NCBI GenBank assembly: GCA_910584265.1
Contig: CAJTZE010000011.1
Location: 1 to 64,000, forward strand
Source: an uncultured Dorea sp.
GTDB lineage: Bacteria > Bacillota > Clostridia > Lachnospirales > Lachnospiraceae
Direction: 5' to 3'
DNA: 64,000 nucleotides
A program made the position numbers and the translations under genes. The notes beneath the pieces are model-generated. The model did no database searches, was not told where the DNA came from, and was given only the letters and a program-made list of their open reading frames with translations. This document shows, one piece after another, positions 41,639 through 50,616 of the stretch. The first letter of the stretch is position 1, and every line of letters begins with the position of its first letter.

Positions 41639-42145
41639 ATGGCCGGGGAATATCAGCATATCCGGCATGGGTTTGAGCCGATTTACGATGCACATTCCCG
41701 TGTTCTGATTTTAGGAACCCTGCCGTCGGTAAAATCCAGAGAACAGCAGTTTTATTACGGACATCCACAGAACCGTTTCTGGAGGCTTATGGCAGGAGTA
41801 ACAGGAGAAGAAAAGGTTCCGGTATCCATCCCGGAGAAAACGCAGTTTCTTCTGAAACATCGGATTGCCATATGGGATGTGATTGCGGAGTGTGATATTA
41901 TCGGCTCCAGCGACAGCTCGATTAAACATGTGGTTCCGGCGGATCTGACACGGATCCTGGAGGAGGCGCCGATTGAGGGAATCTACGCAAACGGCGCAAA
42001 GGCGTATGAGCTGTATATGAAGTACAGCTATGAGAAGACCGGGCGGGAGATCGTGAAGCTCCCGTCTACAAGTCCGGCCAATGCGGCGTTTCAGATGGAC
42101 AGGCTGGTGTCCGTATGGGGGAATGAGCTGTCCGGCATCCGGTGA
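41639..42145 (+). CDS. Uracil-DNA glycosylase superfamily protein (Mug/hypoxanthine-DNA glycosylase-like)
   Basis: A 168-aa protein of the DNA-deoxyinosine/uracil glycosylase group. VLILGTLPSVKSREQQFYYGHPQNRFW contains the active-site loop of the family (G-x-x-PS ... YY-H-P-x-NxFW); AIWDVIAECDIIGSSDSSI is the second block and KLPSTSPANA the DNA-binding loop. It removes deaminated bases from DNA. ATG 41639 lies 2 bp after the previous stop and lacks a good ribosome site, so coupling is likely. An 8-bp inverted repeat (42132-42155) spans its stop codon. Confidence 0.88.
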   Translation: MAGEYQHIRHGFEPIYDAHSRVLILGTLPSVKSREQQFYYGHPQNRFWRLMAGVTGEEKVPVSIPEKTQFLLKHRIAIWDVIAECDIIGSSDSSIKHVVPADLTRILEEAPIEGIYANGAKAYELYMKYSYEKTGREIVKLPSTSPANAAFQMDRLVSVWGNELSGIR

Positions 42146-42190
42146 AAGATGCCGGGCAGGCTTATAGGGAAATACGGACAAAAGCGTTCT

Positions 42191-43345
42191 TTAGTATTGA
42201 AACCGATCATAAAATAGCAGCCAGCCCGCTCTCCACCAGCGCATGATCTGCCACCAGCCCGCGCCGGACAGGCCGAATTCTTGTATCAGATCAGATTTGG
42301 CGGAGATACTTCTTACATCCTCGAACCATACCTCGTGCAGGACGCCGTCCTGCATATAGCGGAAATACGGGGACTGTGCCGTTTCGTCAAACTGGATCGC
42401 AGCGCCGTGTTGTATGGCGATCTGGACGGCTTCTACATTTCCGATAGTAACTGCTGTGGTGACACCCTGTTCGTAGGGAAGCGGCCAGTCGTAGCCATAG
42501 TTGGGAATGCCCAGATGGATTTTCTCAGGCGGTATTTCGGTAACAGCATATTCCACGACCCGGCGGACCATATTTAAGGGGGCGACAGCCATACTGGGGC
42601 CGTGCTTATAGCCCCATTCGTAGGTCATAAGGAGGACGGAATCGGCGGCGTCTCCTAACGCGGCGTAATCCTTGCCTTCATATAGAAGTCCCTTCTGGTC
42701 CGCAGAGGTCTTGGGGGCAAGGGCGGCGCTGACAGTATAGCCGTAAGGGCGGATCGTTTCAGCCAGTTCTGTTACAAATGCGGTAAAGGCATCCCGGTCT
42801 GAGCTTTTAATATATTCAAAATCTATGTCTATTCCTGCAAAATTTTTTGTCTGCAGGGTATCCAAAAGCTGATAAATCAATGTCCATTTGTAGGTTTCGT
42901 TTTGTAATACGGAAGTGATCAGATTATTATTAAACTGGCCGGAGCTGTCCAATGGCGTAAGGGTAAGGATCGGCCGGACGTTCTGGCCTATGGCGGCCTG
43001 GATCATCCAGCGGTCATCGAGAGGAGGAAGAATCAGCGTGCCTTCCGGGGTGAAGCCGTAAGAGAAGATAAAAAGCTCTGTCAGGAAGGGCAGAGTCTGA
43101 GCAAGAACCCATGGGCTGATATAGGTGTAGGCGTATCCGCCGGTTTGGATGGAGGGCTTGGGGAAACTGCCGGTTTCTGCGGAGAGTGGAGCTTCGCCCG
43201 GATAGGTAATCAAAAGAGCCTGCCCGACGGCAAGGGCGTAGGGGTAGACAAGCTGGTTGTCGTAAATGACAGAATCGGCGGATGTGCCGAAAGCCCTGGC
43301 AATGCTGTCAATTGTATCGCCCGGGGTGACTACATAGATATCCAT
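42191..43345 (-). CDS. LysM-GH18 protein (spore cortex hydrolase/YaaH type)
   Basis: A 384-aa protein. A LysM domain (about 1-46; VVTPGDTIDSIARAFGT) is followed by a GH18 barrel with the catalytic signature FAGIDIDFEY (Glu as acid) and SVLLMTYEWGY. This pairing is that of YaaH/SleL-type enzymes that cut cortex glycan during germination. There is no signal peptide, as for enzymes made in the mother cell. The start is set at ATG 43345 because AGGAG lies 6 nt upstream; the open frame continues 36 codons further without a ribosome site. The C-terminus (GAGWWQIMRWWRAGWLLFYDRFQY) is aromatic-rich. Confidence 0.88.
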   Translation of the reverse strand: MDIYVVTPGDTIDSIARAFGTSADSVIYDNQLVYPYALAVGQALLITYPGEAPLSAETGSFPKPSIQTGGYAYTYISPWVLAQTLPFLTELFIFSYGFTPEGTLILPPLDDRWMIQAAIGQNVRPILTLTPLDSSGQFNNNLITSVLQNETYKWTLIYQLLDTLQTKNFAGIDIDFEYIKSSDRDAFTAFVTELAETIRPYGYTVSAALAPKTSADQKGLLYEGKDYAALGDAADSVLLMTYEWGYKHGPSMAVAPLNMVRRVVEYAVTEIPPEKIHLGIPNYGYDWPLPYEQGVTTAVTIGNVEAVQIAIQHGAAIQFDETAQSPYFRYMQDGVLHEVWFEDVRSISAKSDLIQEFGLSGAGWWQIMRWWRAGWLLFYDRFQY

Positions 43346-43470
43346 TGGAGGCTCCTGAAAATAGGTTCCATTCATTATATGAAAAAGAATGGATTCTGTT
43401 ACCGGAATGCCTGAGGGTGTGGACGGCGGTGCTGTGCGTGTACTTTGTATCATTTTTACATGCGATGTCC

Positions 43471-43500
43471 TTGACCGGTAATTTGGATGCGTGGTAAAGT
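43471..43500 (+). promoter_or_regulatory. Putative promoter of nhaC
   Basis: TTGACC (43471-43476), 18-nt spacer, TAAAGT (43495-43500), 48 nt before the start. Confidence 0.5.
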
Positions 43501-43548
43501 AGAGAGTATAGATTTTACTATGAGAGAAAGAATGAGAGGACTACGAAT

Positions 43549-44862
43549 ATGAAGAAAAATAATCCAAAGGCATTGCTGCCGATCGTCGTGTTCCTGGTGC
43601 TGTATCTGGGGCTTGGAATCCTGTTTGAATATGTGATGAAGATTCCCATGGGATTTTACAATATCCCGATCGTGACGGCATTTCTTGCGGCGATCCTGAC
43701 GGCCTGCCTTCAGAACAGGGAATTGAAATTTGACGACAAGCTTAGCATAATGGCTCAGGGCATGGCTGACAAGAATATTATTACGATGCTGCTGATTTTC
43801 CTGACTGCGGGTACCTTCGTGGGAGTGGTAGGCAGAAGCAGCGCCGAGAGCGTGGCGTATTTTATGCTGTCGCTGATCCCTGCGCGGTTTGCGGTAGCAG
43901 TTTTATTTGTGGTTGCCTGCTTTGTATCCACTGCAATGGGAACCTCGGTAGGAACGATTACACTGATCACGCCGATCGCGGCGGCGGTTTCTGCGGCATC
44001 CGGCTTCAGCCTGCCGCTGTGCGTAGGTTCGGTGATGGGCGGCGCCATGTTCGGCGATAACCTGTCTTTTATATCGGACACTACGATCGCGGCATGTAAT
44101 GGCCAGGGCTGTGCTATGAAGGATAAGTTCCGGGAAAATTTCTGGATTGCCCTTCCGGCTGCGCTGGTTACGCTGGTGCTGATCCTGGTGCTTTCCATGA
44201 ACACTGATTTGAACGGATCTGTAACACAGGAATATAATCTGATCCAGATTATTCCCTATGTGCTGGTTCTGATCGGCGGAGTGATCGGAATCAATGTATT
44301 TGTAGTGCTTCTGGCAGGGATTGTGTCAGGAGCGGCAATTATGCTGGTAACCGGGCAGATTGCTCCGGTGGAGCTGATCGGAAATATGGGTTCCGGTGCC
44401 TCCGGAATGTTTGAGACCTGTATGGTAGCGGTTCTGGTATCCGCCATGTGTGCCCTGATCCGGGATTACGGCGGGTTTGAAGCCCTGCTTTCTGCAATCC
44501 GCAGAGTATTCAAAGGAAAGAAGGGCGGACAGCTCGGCATGGGACTTTTGGTTTGTGCGATGGACATTGCTACGGCGAATAATACCGTTGCCATCGTTAT
44601 GGCCAACCCCATTGCTTCCGAGATGTCGGCGGAATACGGAATTACGCCCAGGAAGGCGGCGTCTATCCTGGATACCTTTTCCTGTATTTCTCAGGGGGCG
44701 ATCCCTTACGGAGCCCAGATGCTGGTGGCGCTGTCTGCAGTGAATGAACTGGGCTATGAGCTTTCGGCATTTGATGTGATACCGAAGCTGTTCTATCCGG
44801 GACTCTTGTTAATAAGTTCATTGATATTTATTTTTGTAATTCCGGACAGGAAGAAGGCCTAG
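43549..44862 (+). CDS. nhaC: NhaC-family Na+/H+ antiporter
   Basis: A 437-aa membrane protein with about eleven membrane segments. Family blocks are VVGRSSAESVAYFMLSLIP, FVSTAMGTSVGTITLITPIA, MFGDNLSFISDTTIAA and MDIATANNTVAIVMANPIA. It exchanges Na+ or organic ions for protons. The predicted transport core (two inverted halves) is complete. It is a single gene with its own promoter; the next gene, a broken response regulator, begins 4 bp after its stop, so transcription probably ran on into the now-decayed unit. Confidence 0.9.
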   Translation: MKKNNPKALLPIVVFLVLYLGLGILFEYVMKIPMGFYNIPIVTAFLAAILTACLQNRELKFDDKLSIMAQGMADKNIITMLLIFLTAGTFVGVVGRSSAESVAYFMLSLIPARFAVAVLFVVACFVSTAMGTSVGTITLITPIAAAVSAASGFSLPLCVGSVMGGAMFGDNLSFISDTTIAACNGQGCAMKDKFRENFWIALPAALVTLVLILVLSMNTDLNGSVTQEYNLIQIIPYVLVLIGGVIGINVFVVLLAGIVSGAAIMLVTGQIAPVELIGNMGSGASGMFETCMVAVLVSAMCALIRDYGGFEALLSAIRRVFKGKKGGQLGMGLLVCAMDIATANNTVAIVMANPIASEMSAEYGITPRKAASILDTFSCISQGAIPYGAQMLVALSAVNELGYELSAFDVIPKLFYPGLLLISSLIFIFVIPDRKKA

Positions 44863-44866
44863 AAGC

Positions 44867-45285
44867 ATGATACATATTGCAATCTGTGATGATGAAGAGA
44901 AGTTTGTGAGTCATCTGACGGGGCTGATCAGGCAGTATGCGGCAGAGAACAGTGAGGAGATTAAGATAACCGCATATTATGACGGCCTGAATCTGATTGA
45001 AAATATGATACCTCCATTGACCTTATTTTTCTGGATATTCAAATGAAGATGGTGGACGGTCTGCATACGGCGGAGCGGATCCGGAAGCAGGAAGGGGATC
45101 GCGCAGGAGCTTTCGGCGCATCATTTCGTCCGGTGCCACAGCAGTTATCTGGTGAATCTCGCCTATGTGAAGGGAGTTAAGAAGCTGGAGATCACGCTGA
45201 TTACCGAGGAGGTGCTGCCATCAGCCAGCCCAGGCGCAGGGAATTCATGGAGCAGTTAACAGAGTACTGGGGGGATATGTTATGA
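44867..45285 (+). pseudogene. Broken LytTR response regulator (AgrA-like)
   Basis: The start MIHIAICDDEEKFVSHLTGL is a normal receiver N-terminus. Near 45010 a frameshift occurs; in the next frame LIFLDIQMKMVDGLHTAERI continues the receiver with its phospho-acceptor Asp. A deletion then joins it to a LytTR remnant (HHFVRCHSSYLVNLAYVKGV in yet another frame), and the true C-terminus (EFMEQLTEYWGDML) survives up to the TGA at 45283-45285. At least two frameshifts and an internal deletion make it non-functional. Its end overlaps the kinase remnant by ATGA, as in intact operons. Confidence 0.85.
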
Positions 45286-45660
45286 TACGGTTTTTGGATT
45301 TCCTTTCTTACGCGCTTCAATGGGCATATGTTCTGGTGTTTTTTCTGGTGTGCCACTCCTTTTTATCCCTGCGTCAGAATATGTTGTTGCGGGTATTGGC
45401 GTTCTTTGTAGGGGCGCCGATTTTTGTTGTCATTGTATACTCCAATGACTTAGTGAATCTTCTGGCTCCGCTGGCGGGATTTTTCCTTTATACGGAGATG
45501 TTTTTTTCGGGGCGTTTTATCGAGAAGCTTACGGCGGTGCTGGTATTTTATCCGGCGGTGATCGCGGTCAATTATCTGACGAATGATATCGGCAGCAGGC
45601 TGTTTTTCGGACTGACAGGTGCGCCGGCAGAAGAGGGGATGGGGTGGATCAGAGAAATGC
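45282..45660 (+). pseudogene. N-terminal remnant of a GHKL sensor kinase
   Basis: About 127 codons encode four to five membrane segments (VLVFFLVCHSFLSL; LAFFVGAPIFVVIVY; LLAPLAGFFLYTEMFF; AVLVFYPAVIAVNYL), the typical sensor half of an AgrC-like GHKL kinase. At 45660 the frame runs into the IS200/IS605 remnant; the following residues up to a stop at 45968 are insertion-element sequence. The kinase half is absent on the other side of the element. Confidence 0.8.
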
Positions 45661-45667
45661 TTATCAC

Positions 45668-46143
45668 CACCCCCCGCTTCAAGTGGGGGTTTGAAAAACG
45701 CCCCAAGGGCTCTGTTACTGATCGCCTGAAAGGCGGGTGTTGCAAGCATATATTACTTGCTGCCGCTAAAAAGCGGCTCCCTCACTTTCTTCTTTCCGAG
45801 ATTCTTCTGACTGTTCCCGAATATATTTCTTTATGGCATCCTCTGTTACATTTCCTACCGTTGCCACATAATATCCTCTTGCCCAAAATGCTTTATTCCA
45901 TTTACTTTGTTGCTCCGGATGCCTGTCATATATCATTAGCGTACTCTTCCCTTTTAGGTATCCCATAAAATTTGATATACTTATCTTTGGTGGAATACTC
46001 ACGCATATATGCACATGGTCAACACACACAGCCTCCTATTCTTGAGATTGGCTTGCAACACCTTTCTCATATTAGCATAGGAGGCTTTTTTATAGAATCT
46101 TCTTCGCTACAGCTTACTCTATTCTCCCCAGCATAGCTGGGGG
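45668..46143 (-). mobile_element. IS200/IS605-family element remnant
   Basis: A piece of about 480 bp. It is flanked by end hairpins: a CCCCC...GGGGG hairpin (45670-45690) followed by CGCCTGAAAGGCG (45723-45735) on one side, and CCCCAGC/GCTGGGG (46126-46142) on the other. Inside lie a truncated tnpA on the minus strand and a hairpin GCCGCT/AGCGGC (45762-45777) at its stop. An inverted repeat GCCTCCTAT/ATAGGAGGC (near 46036 and 46085) followed by Ts lies at the internal junction. Flanks belong to different genes, so a deletion accompanied or followed insertion. Exact ends are uncertain by several bases. Confidence 0.75.
45766..46029 (-). pseudogene. tnpA: Truncated tnpA (Y1 HUH transposase)
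   Basis: An 87-codon frame keeps the HUH motif (DHVHICVSIPP), SNFMGYLKGKSTLMIYDRH, WNKAFWARGYYVATVG and the catalytic Tyr in IKKYIREQ. Full-length TnpA of this family is about 130-155 residues; roughly the first 45 are missing. It cannot be active by itself, but the ends might be mobilised by a full copy elsewhere. Confidence 0.85.
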
Positions 46144-46183
46144 ATTAGCAATTTCATTTACGGGGCGGACGGGATTATCTTAG

Positions 46184-46525
46184 ACGCGGCGGCTAGAGAC
46201 GGCAATCATTTCCCGGAAAAAGGAATTTGCCATGATCCAGAGCGTTGGGATGACGAAGCGCCAGCTTAGATGGATGCTGGCCTTCGAGGGGCTTGATTAT
46301 GCGGGAATTACATTGGTTACTTCCTATGTGCTCAGTGTTTTCACTGTGGGTGTTGTGGTGCGGAGGATTGCGGAGGAAGGCTATACATCGACGTTCCGAT
46401 TTACACTGCTTCCCCTTGCGGTATGTACTCCGATTCTTATCGGGCTGGCTGTTCTGATACCGTATATCTGCTTTAAAAATCTGGAGAAGCAGAGCATTAC
46501 GGAACGGCTGCGGATAACAGATTAG
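46184..46525 (+). pseudogene. C-terminal remnant of an FtsX-like ABC permease
   Basis: After an in-frame TAG (46181-46183) the frame reads TAIISRKKEFAMIQSVGMTK, then QLRWMLAFEGLDYAGITLV and two membrane segments to LEKQSITERLRITD. This is the end of a BceB/MacB-type permease with its typical ISRKKEFAMIQSVG loop. Everything before is gone. Together with the broken LytTR/GHKL genes it suggests a former peptide-sensing and export/resistance unit. Confidence 0.8.
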
Positions 46526-46563
46526 ACGCCGCTATTTTGAATGACAGGCAGGAGAAGACTGGG

Positions 46564-46592
46564 TTGACTTTCTGCAATAACTATGCTAGTAT
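46564..46592 (+). promoter_or_regulatory. Promoter of the acyl-CoA ligase gene
   Basis: TTGACT (46564-46569), 17-nt spacer, TAGTAT (46587-46592) with TATGC directly upstream of the -10. Confidence 0.65.
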
Positions 46593-46631
46593 TGACTTCA
46601 ATGGATAAAAGCGTTAAAGGGGTAAAGCGAG

Positions 46632-48266
46632 ATGCCGATTACAGAGATATTAGAAGAAAATTGCAGGAAATACGGAGAGGATATCTGTCTGGTGGAGATC
46701 AATCCACAGCAGCCGGAGGACAGGCGTATCACATGGAAGGAATATGAGCTGATGGAGCCGACTCCCTTTGTACATTACCGCAGGGAGATTACCTGGAATG
46801 TATTTAATGAGAAGGCGAACCGTTTCGCCAATCTGCTGTTAAGCCGAGGGGTGAAGAAGGGTGACAAGGTAGCGGTTCTCTTGATGAACTGTCTGGAATG
46901 GCTGCCGATCTACTTCGGGATCTTAAAGACCGGGGCGCTGGCGGTGCCGCTGAATTTCCGTTATTCTGCCGAGGAGATAGAGTATTGCGTGAATCTGTCC
47001 GATACGGATGTGCTGGTATTTGGACCGGAATTTATCGGACGTGTGGAGGAGATTGCAGATTCGATTGTAAAGAACCGGCTGCTGTTCTTTGTGGGCGACG
47101 GCTGTCCTTCCTTTGCAGAGAGCTATGTACAGCAGACGGCCAATTGCTCCGGCTTGTCACCGGATATTAAGCTGGCGGATGAAGACGATGCTGCAATCTA
47201 TTTTTCATCCGGAACAACAGGCTTTCCCAAGGCGATCCTGCACAACCATGAGAGCCTGATGCATTCCTGCAGGGTAGAGCAGAACCATCACGGGCAGACA
47301 AGGGATGATATTTTCCTGTGTATTCCGCCGCTGTACCATACCGGTGCTAAGATGCACTGGTTTGGAAGCTTCCTGACAGGCTCGAAGGCAGTCCTGCTGA
47401 AAGGGACGAAGCCGAAATATATTATGGACGCTATTTCTCAGGAGAAATGCACGATCGTATGGCTGCTGGTTCCGTGGGCACAGGATATTCTGGACGCCCT
47501 TGATCGTGGAGATATTAAGCTGGAGGATTATGATCTTGACCAGCTGAGACTGATGCATATCGGCGCACAGCCGGTTCCGCCGAGTCTGATTAAGCGTTGG
47601 AAAGAGTATTTTCCCCATCATCAGTATGACACCAATTACGGCTTAAGTGAGTCCATCGGACCCGGTGCAGTGCATCTGGGCGTGGAGAATATCCACAAGG
47701 TGGGTGCGATCGGCAAAGCAGGATATGGCTGGAAAACGAGGATCGTGGATGAGAACGGCGCAGATGTGGAGCCGGGCGGCGTGGGAGAGCTGATCCTGCA
47801 AGGGCCGGGCGTTATGACCTGCTATTACCACGATGAAGAAGCAACAAAGGAATCGCTGAAAGACGGCTGGCTTTACACCGGAGATATGGCACAGGAGGAT
47901 GAGGACGGATTTATCTTTCTGGTAGACCGGAAGAAGGATGTTATTATCAGCGGAGGTGAGAATCTGTATCCGGTACAGATTGAAGATTTCTTCCGAGCAC
48001 ATAAGGCTGTGAAGGACGTTGCAGTAATCGGCCTTCCGGATAAGCGGCTGGGCGAGATTGCGGCCGCAATAGTGGAGATCAAAGAGGGAGCGGAGTGTAC
48101 GCAGGAGGATTTGGAGCTGTTCTGTAAGAAGCTTCCCCGGTATAAGCGTCCGCACAAGTACATATTTGCAGAGGTACCCAGAAATGCCACCGGTAAGATT
48201 GAGAAGCCGAAGCTTCGGGAGATTTACTGCGGTAAGAGGTTGGTTGAGATGCAGAATAAGGGTTAA
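46632..48266 (+). CDS. AMP-forming acyl-CoA synthetase/ligase
   Basis: A 544-aa member of the ANL superfamily that activates a carboxylic acid with ATP and transfers it to CoA. The phosphate loop is YFSSGTTGFPKAI (about 191-203), then PPLYHTGAKMHW, YGLSESIGP (A5), GWLYTGDMAQEDEDG (A7), VDRKKDVIISGGENLYP (A8 hinge), and the catalytic Lys in NATGKIEKPKLRE. The substrate cannot be told; similar enzymes in Lachnospiraceae act on fatty, aromatic or bile acids, but no bai genes are near. It is a single-gene unit between a promoter and a terminator. An insertion YELMEPTPFVHYRRE near residue 37 lies ahead of the usual ITWNVFNEKANRFA. Confidence 0.9.
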   Translation: MPITEILEENCRKYGEDICLVEINPQQPEDRRITWKEYELMEPTPFVHYRREITWNVFNEKANRFANLLLSRGVKKGDKVAVLLMNCLEWLPIYFGILKTGALAVPLNFRYSAEEIEYCVNLSDTDVLVFGPEFIGRVEEIADSIVKNRLLFFVGDGCPSFAESYVQQTANCSGLSPDIKLADEDDAAIYFSSGTTGFPKAILHNHESLMHSCRVEQNHHGQTRDDIFLCIPPLYHTGAKMHWFGSFLTGSKAVLLKGTKPKYIMDAISQEKCTIVWLLVPWAQDILDALDRGDIKLEDYDLDQLRLMHIGAQPVPPSLIKRWKEYFPHHQYDTNYGLSESIGPGAVHLGVENIHKVGAIGKAGYGWKTRIVDENGADVEPGGVGELILQGPGVMTCYYHDEEATKESLKDGWLYTGDMAQEDEDGFIFLVDRKKDVIISGGENLYPVQIEDFFRAHKAVKDVAVIGLPDKRLGEIAAAIVEIKEGAECTQEDLELFCKKLPRYKRPHKYIFAEVPRNATGKIEKPKLREIYCGKRLVEMQNKG

Positions 48267-48272
48267 ATAAAT

Positions 48273-48315
48273 ATAAGGCATATCAGATAGTCGATTCTAT
48301 CCGATGTGCCTTATT
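48273..48315 (+). terminator. Terminator of the ligase gene
   Basis: ATAAGGCA (48273-48280) pairs with TGCCTTAT (48307-48314) with further inner pairing GATAG/CTATC. It may also serve the minus-strand MBL remnant that ends at 48349. Confidence 0.7.
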
Positions 48316-48348
48316 GATTCCTGTATAGGTGTATGCACACCTGTGTAT

Positions 48349-48792
48349 CTACAGATCAAAGGTTTCCAGATCGTCAGGTACATAGAGATTCCCATGATAA
48401 TATCTGGAGCCCTCTTCGGTATATAATTTTTTCCGTTCACTCAGATGCGTTTCCTCGGTATGGTAAAGGAGAAGATTCGGGATGCCTAGATTTTCCGCAA
48501 GCTGGCAGGCCTCCTTCACGGTACTGTGGTGTTTTTCATAAGGCTTGAATTTATCGGCTTCCCCAAACAGGCAGAGGGCTTCATGCAGGAGCCAGCTGCT
48601 GCCCTCTAAGTATAAAGTACGTCTGTCGGTGCTGTCAATGAAATGTGCGCGGATTTCACATACGTAGTCAATAACAGCCATCATAGCCGCAAAGTTTGAA
48701 GCGTCTACGCCCCAGTCTTCCACATCAATAGCGGCGTGGGGTGCATGCTGTACAGCGCCGCAAACAACTGGATGCCTCCAGAACGGATAACA
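48349..48792 (-). pseudogene. C-terminal remnant of an MBL-fold metallo-hydrolase
   Basis: The minus-strand frame is open from a TAA at 48793-48795 to the stop at 48349. It encodes HAPHAAIDVEDWGVDASNFA, a helical segment, and the end NLLLYHTEETHLSERKKLY ... YHGNLYVPDDLE, which resembles the C-terminal half of RNase Z-like MBL proteins (late metal-ligand region with HTE). The first half with the HxHxDH metal site is missing, and there is no ribosome site before the first usable GTG (48723). Truncation by deletion is the simplest reading. Confidence 0.65.
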
Positions 48793-48994
48793 TTATTCTT
48801 GCAATTGCGGCAGTTGCAATTATCCTTGGATTGTGCTTAAATTAAATGGGAAAAAGCCGGAGCCATAGAAGAAAATACTGGAAAACTTAAGTGATGTGAT
48901 AAATATGTGGCTTACATTCAACATTTATCGTGGCAAGCACAGGAATTAACGTTATACCGGCCAACCAAAAAAACAACTAATTAAAGGTGATGGT

Positions 48995-50146
48995 ATGAAG
49001 ATAACAATAGCGATTGATTCTTTCAAGGGAAGCCTTACTTCTATGGAAGCCGGGACTGCGGCAATGGAAGGTGTGAAAGCGGCGTTTCCGGATGCGTCCG
49101 TCTATGTGCGTCCCCTTGCAGACGGAGGGGAAGGAACGGTGGAAGCCCTTGCTGACGGAATGGGCGGCCGGATACAGTGCGTGACGGTTACGGGGCCTCT
49201 TGGGGATCCGGTGGAATGCAGCTACTGTATCATCGAAAAAGAAAAAACAGCTATCATAGAAATGTCCGGGGCGGCTGGTATCACTCTGATACCGGCGGCC
49301 AGGAGAAATCCGTTGTATACGACTACGTACGGCGTAGGCGAGACAATAAAGGATGCGCTTAAGAAGGGATGCCGTAAGTTTATCATTGGTATCGGCGGAA
49401 GTGCGACGAATGACGGCGGCATAGGGATGCTGCAGGCATTGGGGTACGGCTTTTACGATGCTGCCGGAAACGAGGCGCCTTATGGGGCGGCCGGCCTTGA
49501 GAAGCTGGCGGTGATCGAGGATAAGAATGCTATGCCGGAATTGAAGGAGAGCGAGTTTTTCGTGGCGTGTGATGTGACCAATCCTCTGTGCGGAGAGAAT
49601 GGCTGCAGTGCCATATATGGACCGCAGAAGGGAGCCGGCCCGGAGATGGTTGAAATAATGGATGGCTGGATGCAGAAGTATGCTGAGCTTGCAGAAAAAA
49701 GCTATCCTAAAGCAGACAGAAACCGTCCGGGAACAGGAGCGGCAGGCGGACTCGGCTTTGCATTTTTGACTTTTCTGAATGCTGTTTTGGAGCCGGGGAT
49801 TTCTATTGTGCTCCGGGAGACAAATCTGGAACAATATGTAAAGGATTCGGATCTTGTTATTACCGGAGAAGGCCGCCTGGATGGACAGACGGCAATGGGA
49901 AAGGCACCGGCAGGTGTTGCAGGGCTGGCGAAAAAATATAAAAAACCTGTGATTGCATTCGCCGGCTGCGTGGCGGAAGATGCAGGAGCATGCAATGGCT
50001 GCGGCATTGATGCATTCTTCCCGATCTTAAGAAAGCCGGTAACGCTGGAACAAGCGATGAAGAAAGAGAATGCCCGGAAAAATATGGCGGCGGCAGTAGA
50101 ACAGGCTGTCAGACTGTGGAACGCAGGAAGGGCTGCTGATGACTAA
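48995..50146 (+). CDS. Glycerate kinase
   Basis: A 383-aa GarK/GlxK-family glycerate 2-kinase that phosphorylates D-glycerate with ATP. Family blocks are IAIDSFKGSLTSMEA, PLADGGEGTVEAL, IGIGGSATNDGGIGMLQALG, FVACDVTNPLCGENG, GAAGGLGFAFLTF and VITGEGRLDGQTAMGKAP. Full length. TAAAGGTGATG precedes the ATG. Neighbours are remnants, so no pathway context is preserved; the upstream gap (48793-48994) shows only a short open tail in the plus strand (up to 48846) with one hydrophobic stretch, too short to call. Confidence 0.94.
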   Translation: MKITIAIDSFKGSLTSMEAGTAAMEGVKAAFPDASVYVRPLADGGEGTVEALADGMGGRIQCVTVTGPLGDPVECSYCIIEKEKTAIIEMSGAAGITLIPAARRNPLYTTTYGVGETIKDALKKGCRKFIIGIGGSATNDGGIGMLQALGYGFYDAAGNEAPYGAAGLEKLAVIEDKNAMPELKESEFFVACDVTNPLCGENGCSAIYGPQKGAGPEMVEIMDGWMQKYAELAEKSYPKADRNRPGTGAAGGLGFAFLTFLNAVLEPGISIVLRETNLEQYVKDSDLVITGEGRLDGQTAMGKAPAGVAGLAKKYKKPVIAFAGCVAEDAGACNGCGIDAFFPILRKPVTLEQAMKKENARKNMAAAVEQAVRLWNAGRAADD

Positions 50147-50176
50147 CTGATATTCAGTTTGTGTGTGTAAAATAAA

Positions 50177-50241
50177 AGCATCCTTGATGGAATCAGTGCC
50201 TGCAGAGCTTTTGCTGATTCCATCAAGGGTGCTTCTGTTTT
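50177..50241 (+). terminator. Terminator of the glycerate kinase gene
   Basis: A 19-bp stem (50178-50196 with 50214-50232, one G-T pair) with a 17-nt loop and TTCTGTTTT after it. It lies between convergent genes and can act in both directions. Confidence 0.85.
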
Positions 50242-50253
50242 GAGTATGCTTTA

Positions 50254-50535
50254 TTATTTCTGGATAACTTCGGATACATACTGCATTTGGTTTAATGCAA
50301 CAACCGATAGATGCGGATTTTCTTCTGCGGCATCCGGGCTGGTATATACCTCCACATCGTCTGCGGAGCCTTCATGGGAAGCGGCACCTGCGGCCAGGCT
50401 GCCAAGCTCTGCCTCCACACTGATGCCGCATGCGTGGGCAATTTCGCAGATTTGTTTGGTATTGCAGGCATACATCAAATATAAAATCCTTCTATTCCTA
50501 CCACTTAAAACATGATAAAAACAGAAGAAATTCAA
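50254..50535 (-). pseudogene. Internal fragment of a class II aldolase-like gene
   Basis: A 93-codon minus-strand frame. TKQICEIAHACGISVEAELG and SADDVEVYTSPDAAEE look like part of class II fructose/tagatose-bisphosphate aldolases, around the end of one barrel strand. The parts before and after (metal His ligands, phosphate loop) are absent, and the C-terminal 20 residues do not fit the family. The first residues (FFCFYHVLSG) are random-looking. I read it as a decayed fragment; a small functional protein is less likely. Confidence 0.55.
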
Positions 50536-50543
50536 TAAAAATC

Positions 50544-50571
50544 TTGTAATATAAAAAAGACATGCTATAAT
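50544..50571 (+). promoter_or_regulatory. Promoter of the rubrerythrin gene
   Basis: TTGTAA (50544-50549), 16-nt spacer, TATAAT (50566-50571) with ATGC before it (extended -10). Confidence 0.7.
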
Positions 50572-50616
50572 AATAGTAATTATTATCGATTTTGAAGTAT
50601 GAAGGAGGAAAAAGCT

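Noticed and set aside
45282..45968. Intact 228-aa membrane protein
   Set aside because: Only about 127 residues look like a GHKL sensor; the remainder is read from the IS200/IS605 remnant in an unrelated frame.
48724..48846. Short plus-strand frame ending in a hydrophobic tail (IILAIAAVAIILGLCLN)
   Set aside because: Only about 35 codons are open and there is no ribosome site; it could be the last piece of a lost permease but cannot be supported.
48977..49834. 285-codon open frame on the minus strand
   Set aside because: It is antisense to most of the glycerate kinase gene, whose motifs are complete; the frame is Cys/His/Arg-rich without domain features and has no ribosome site.
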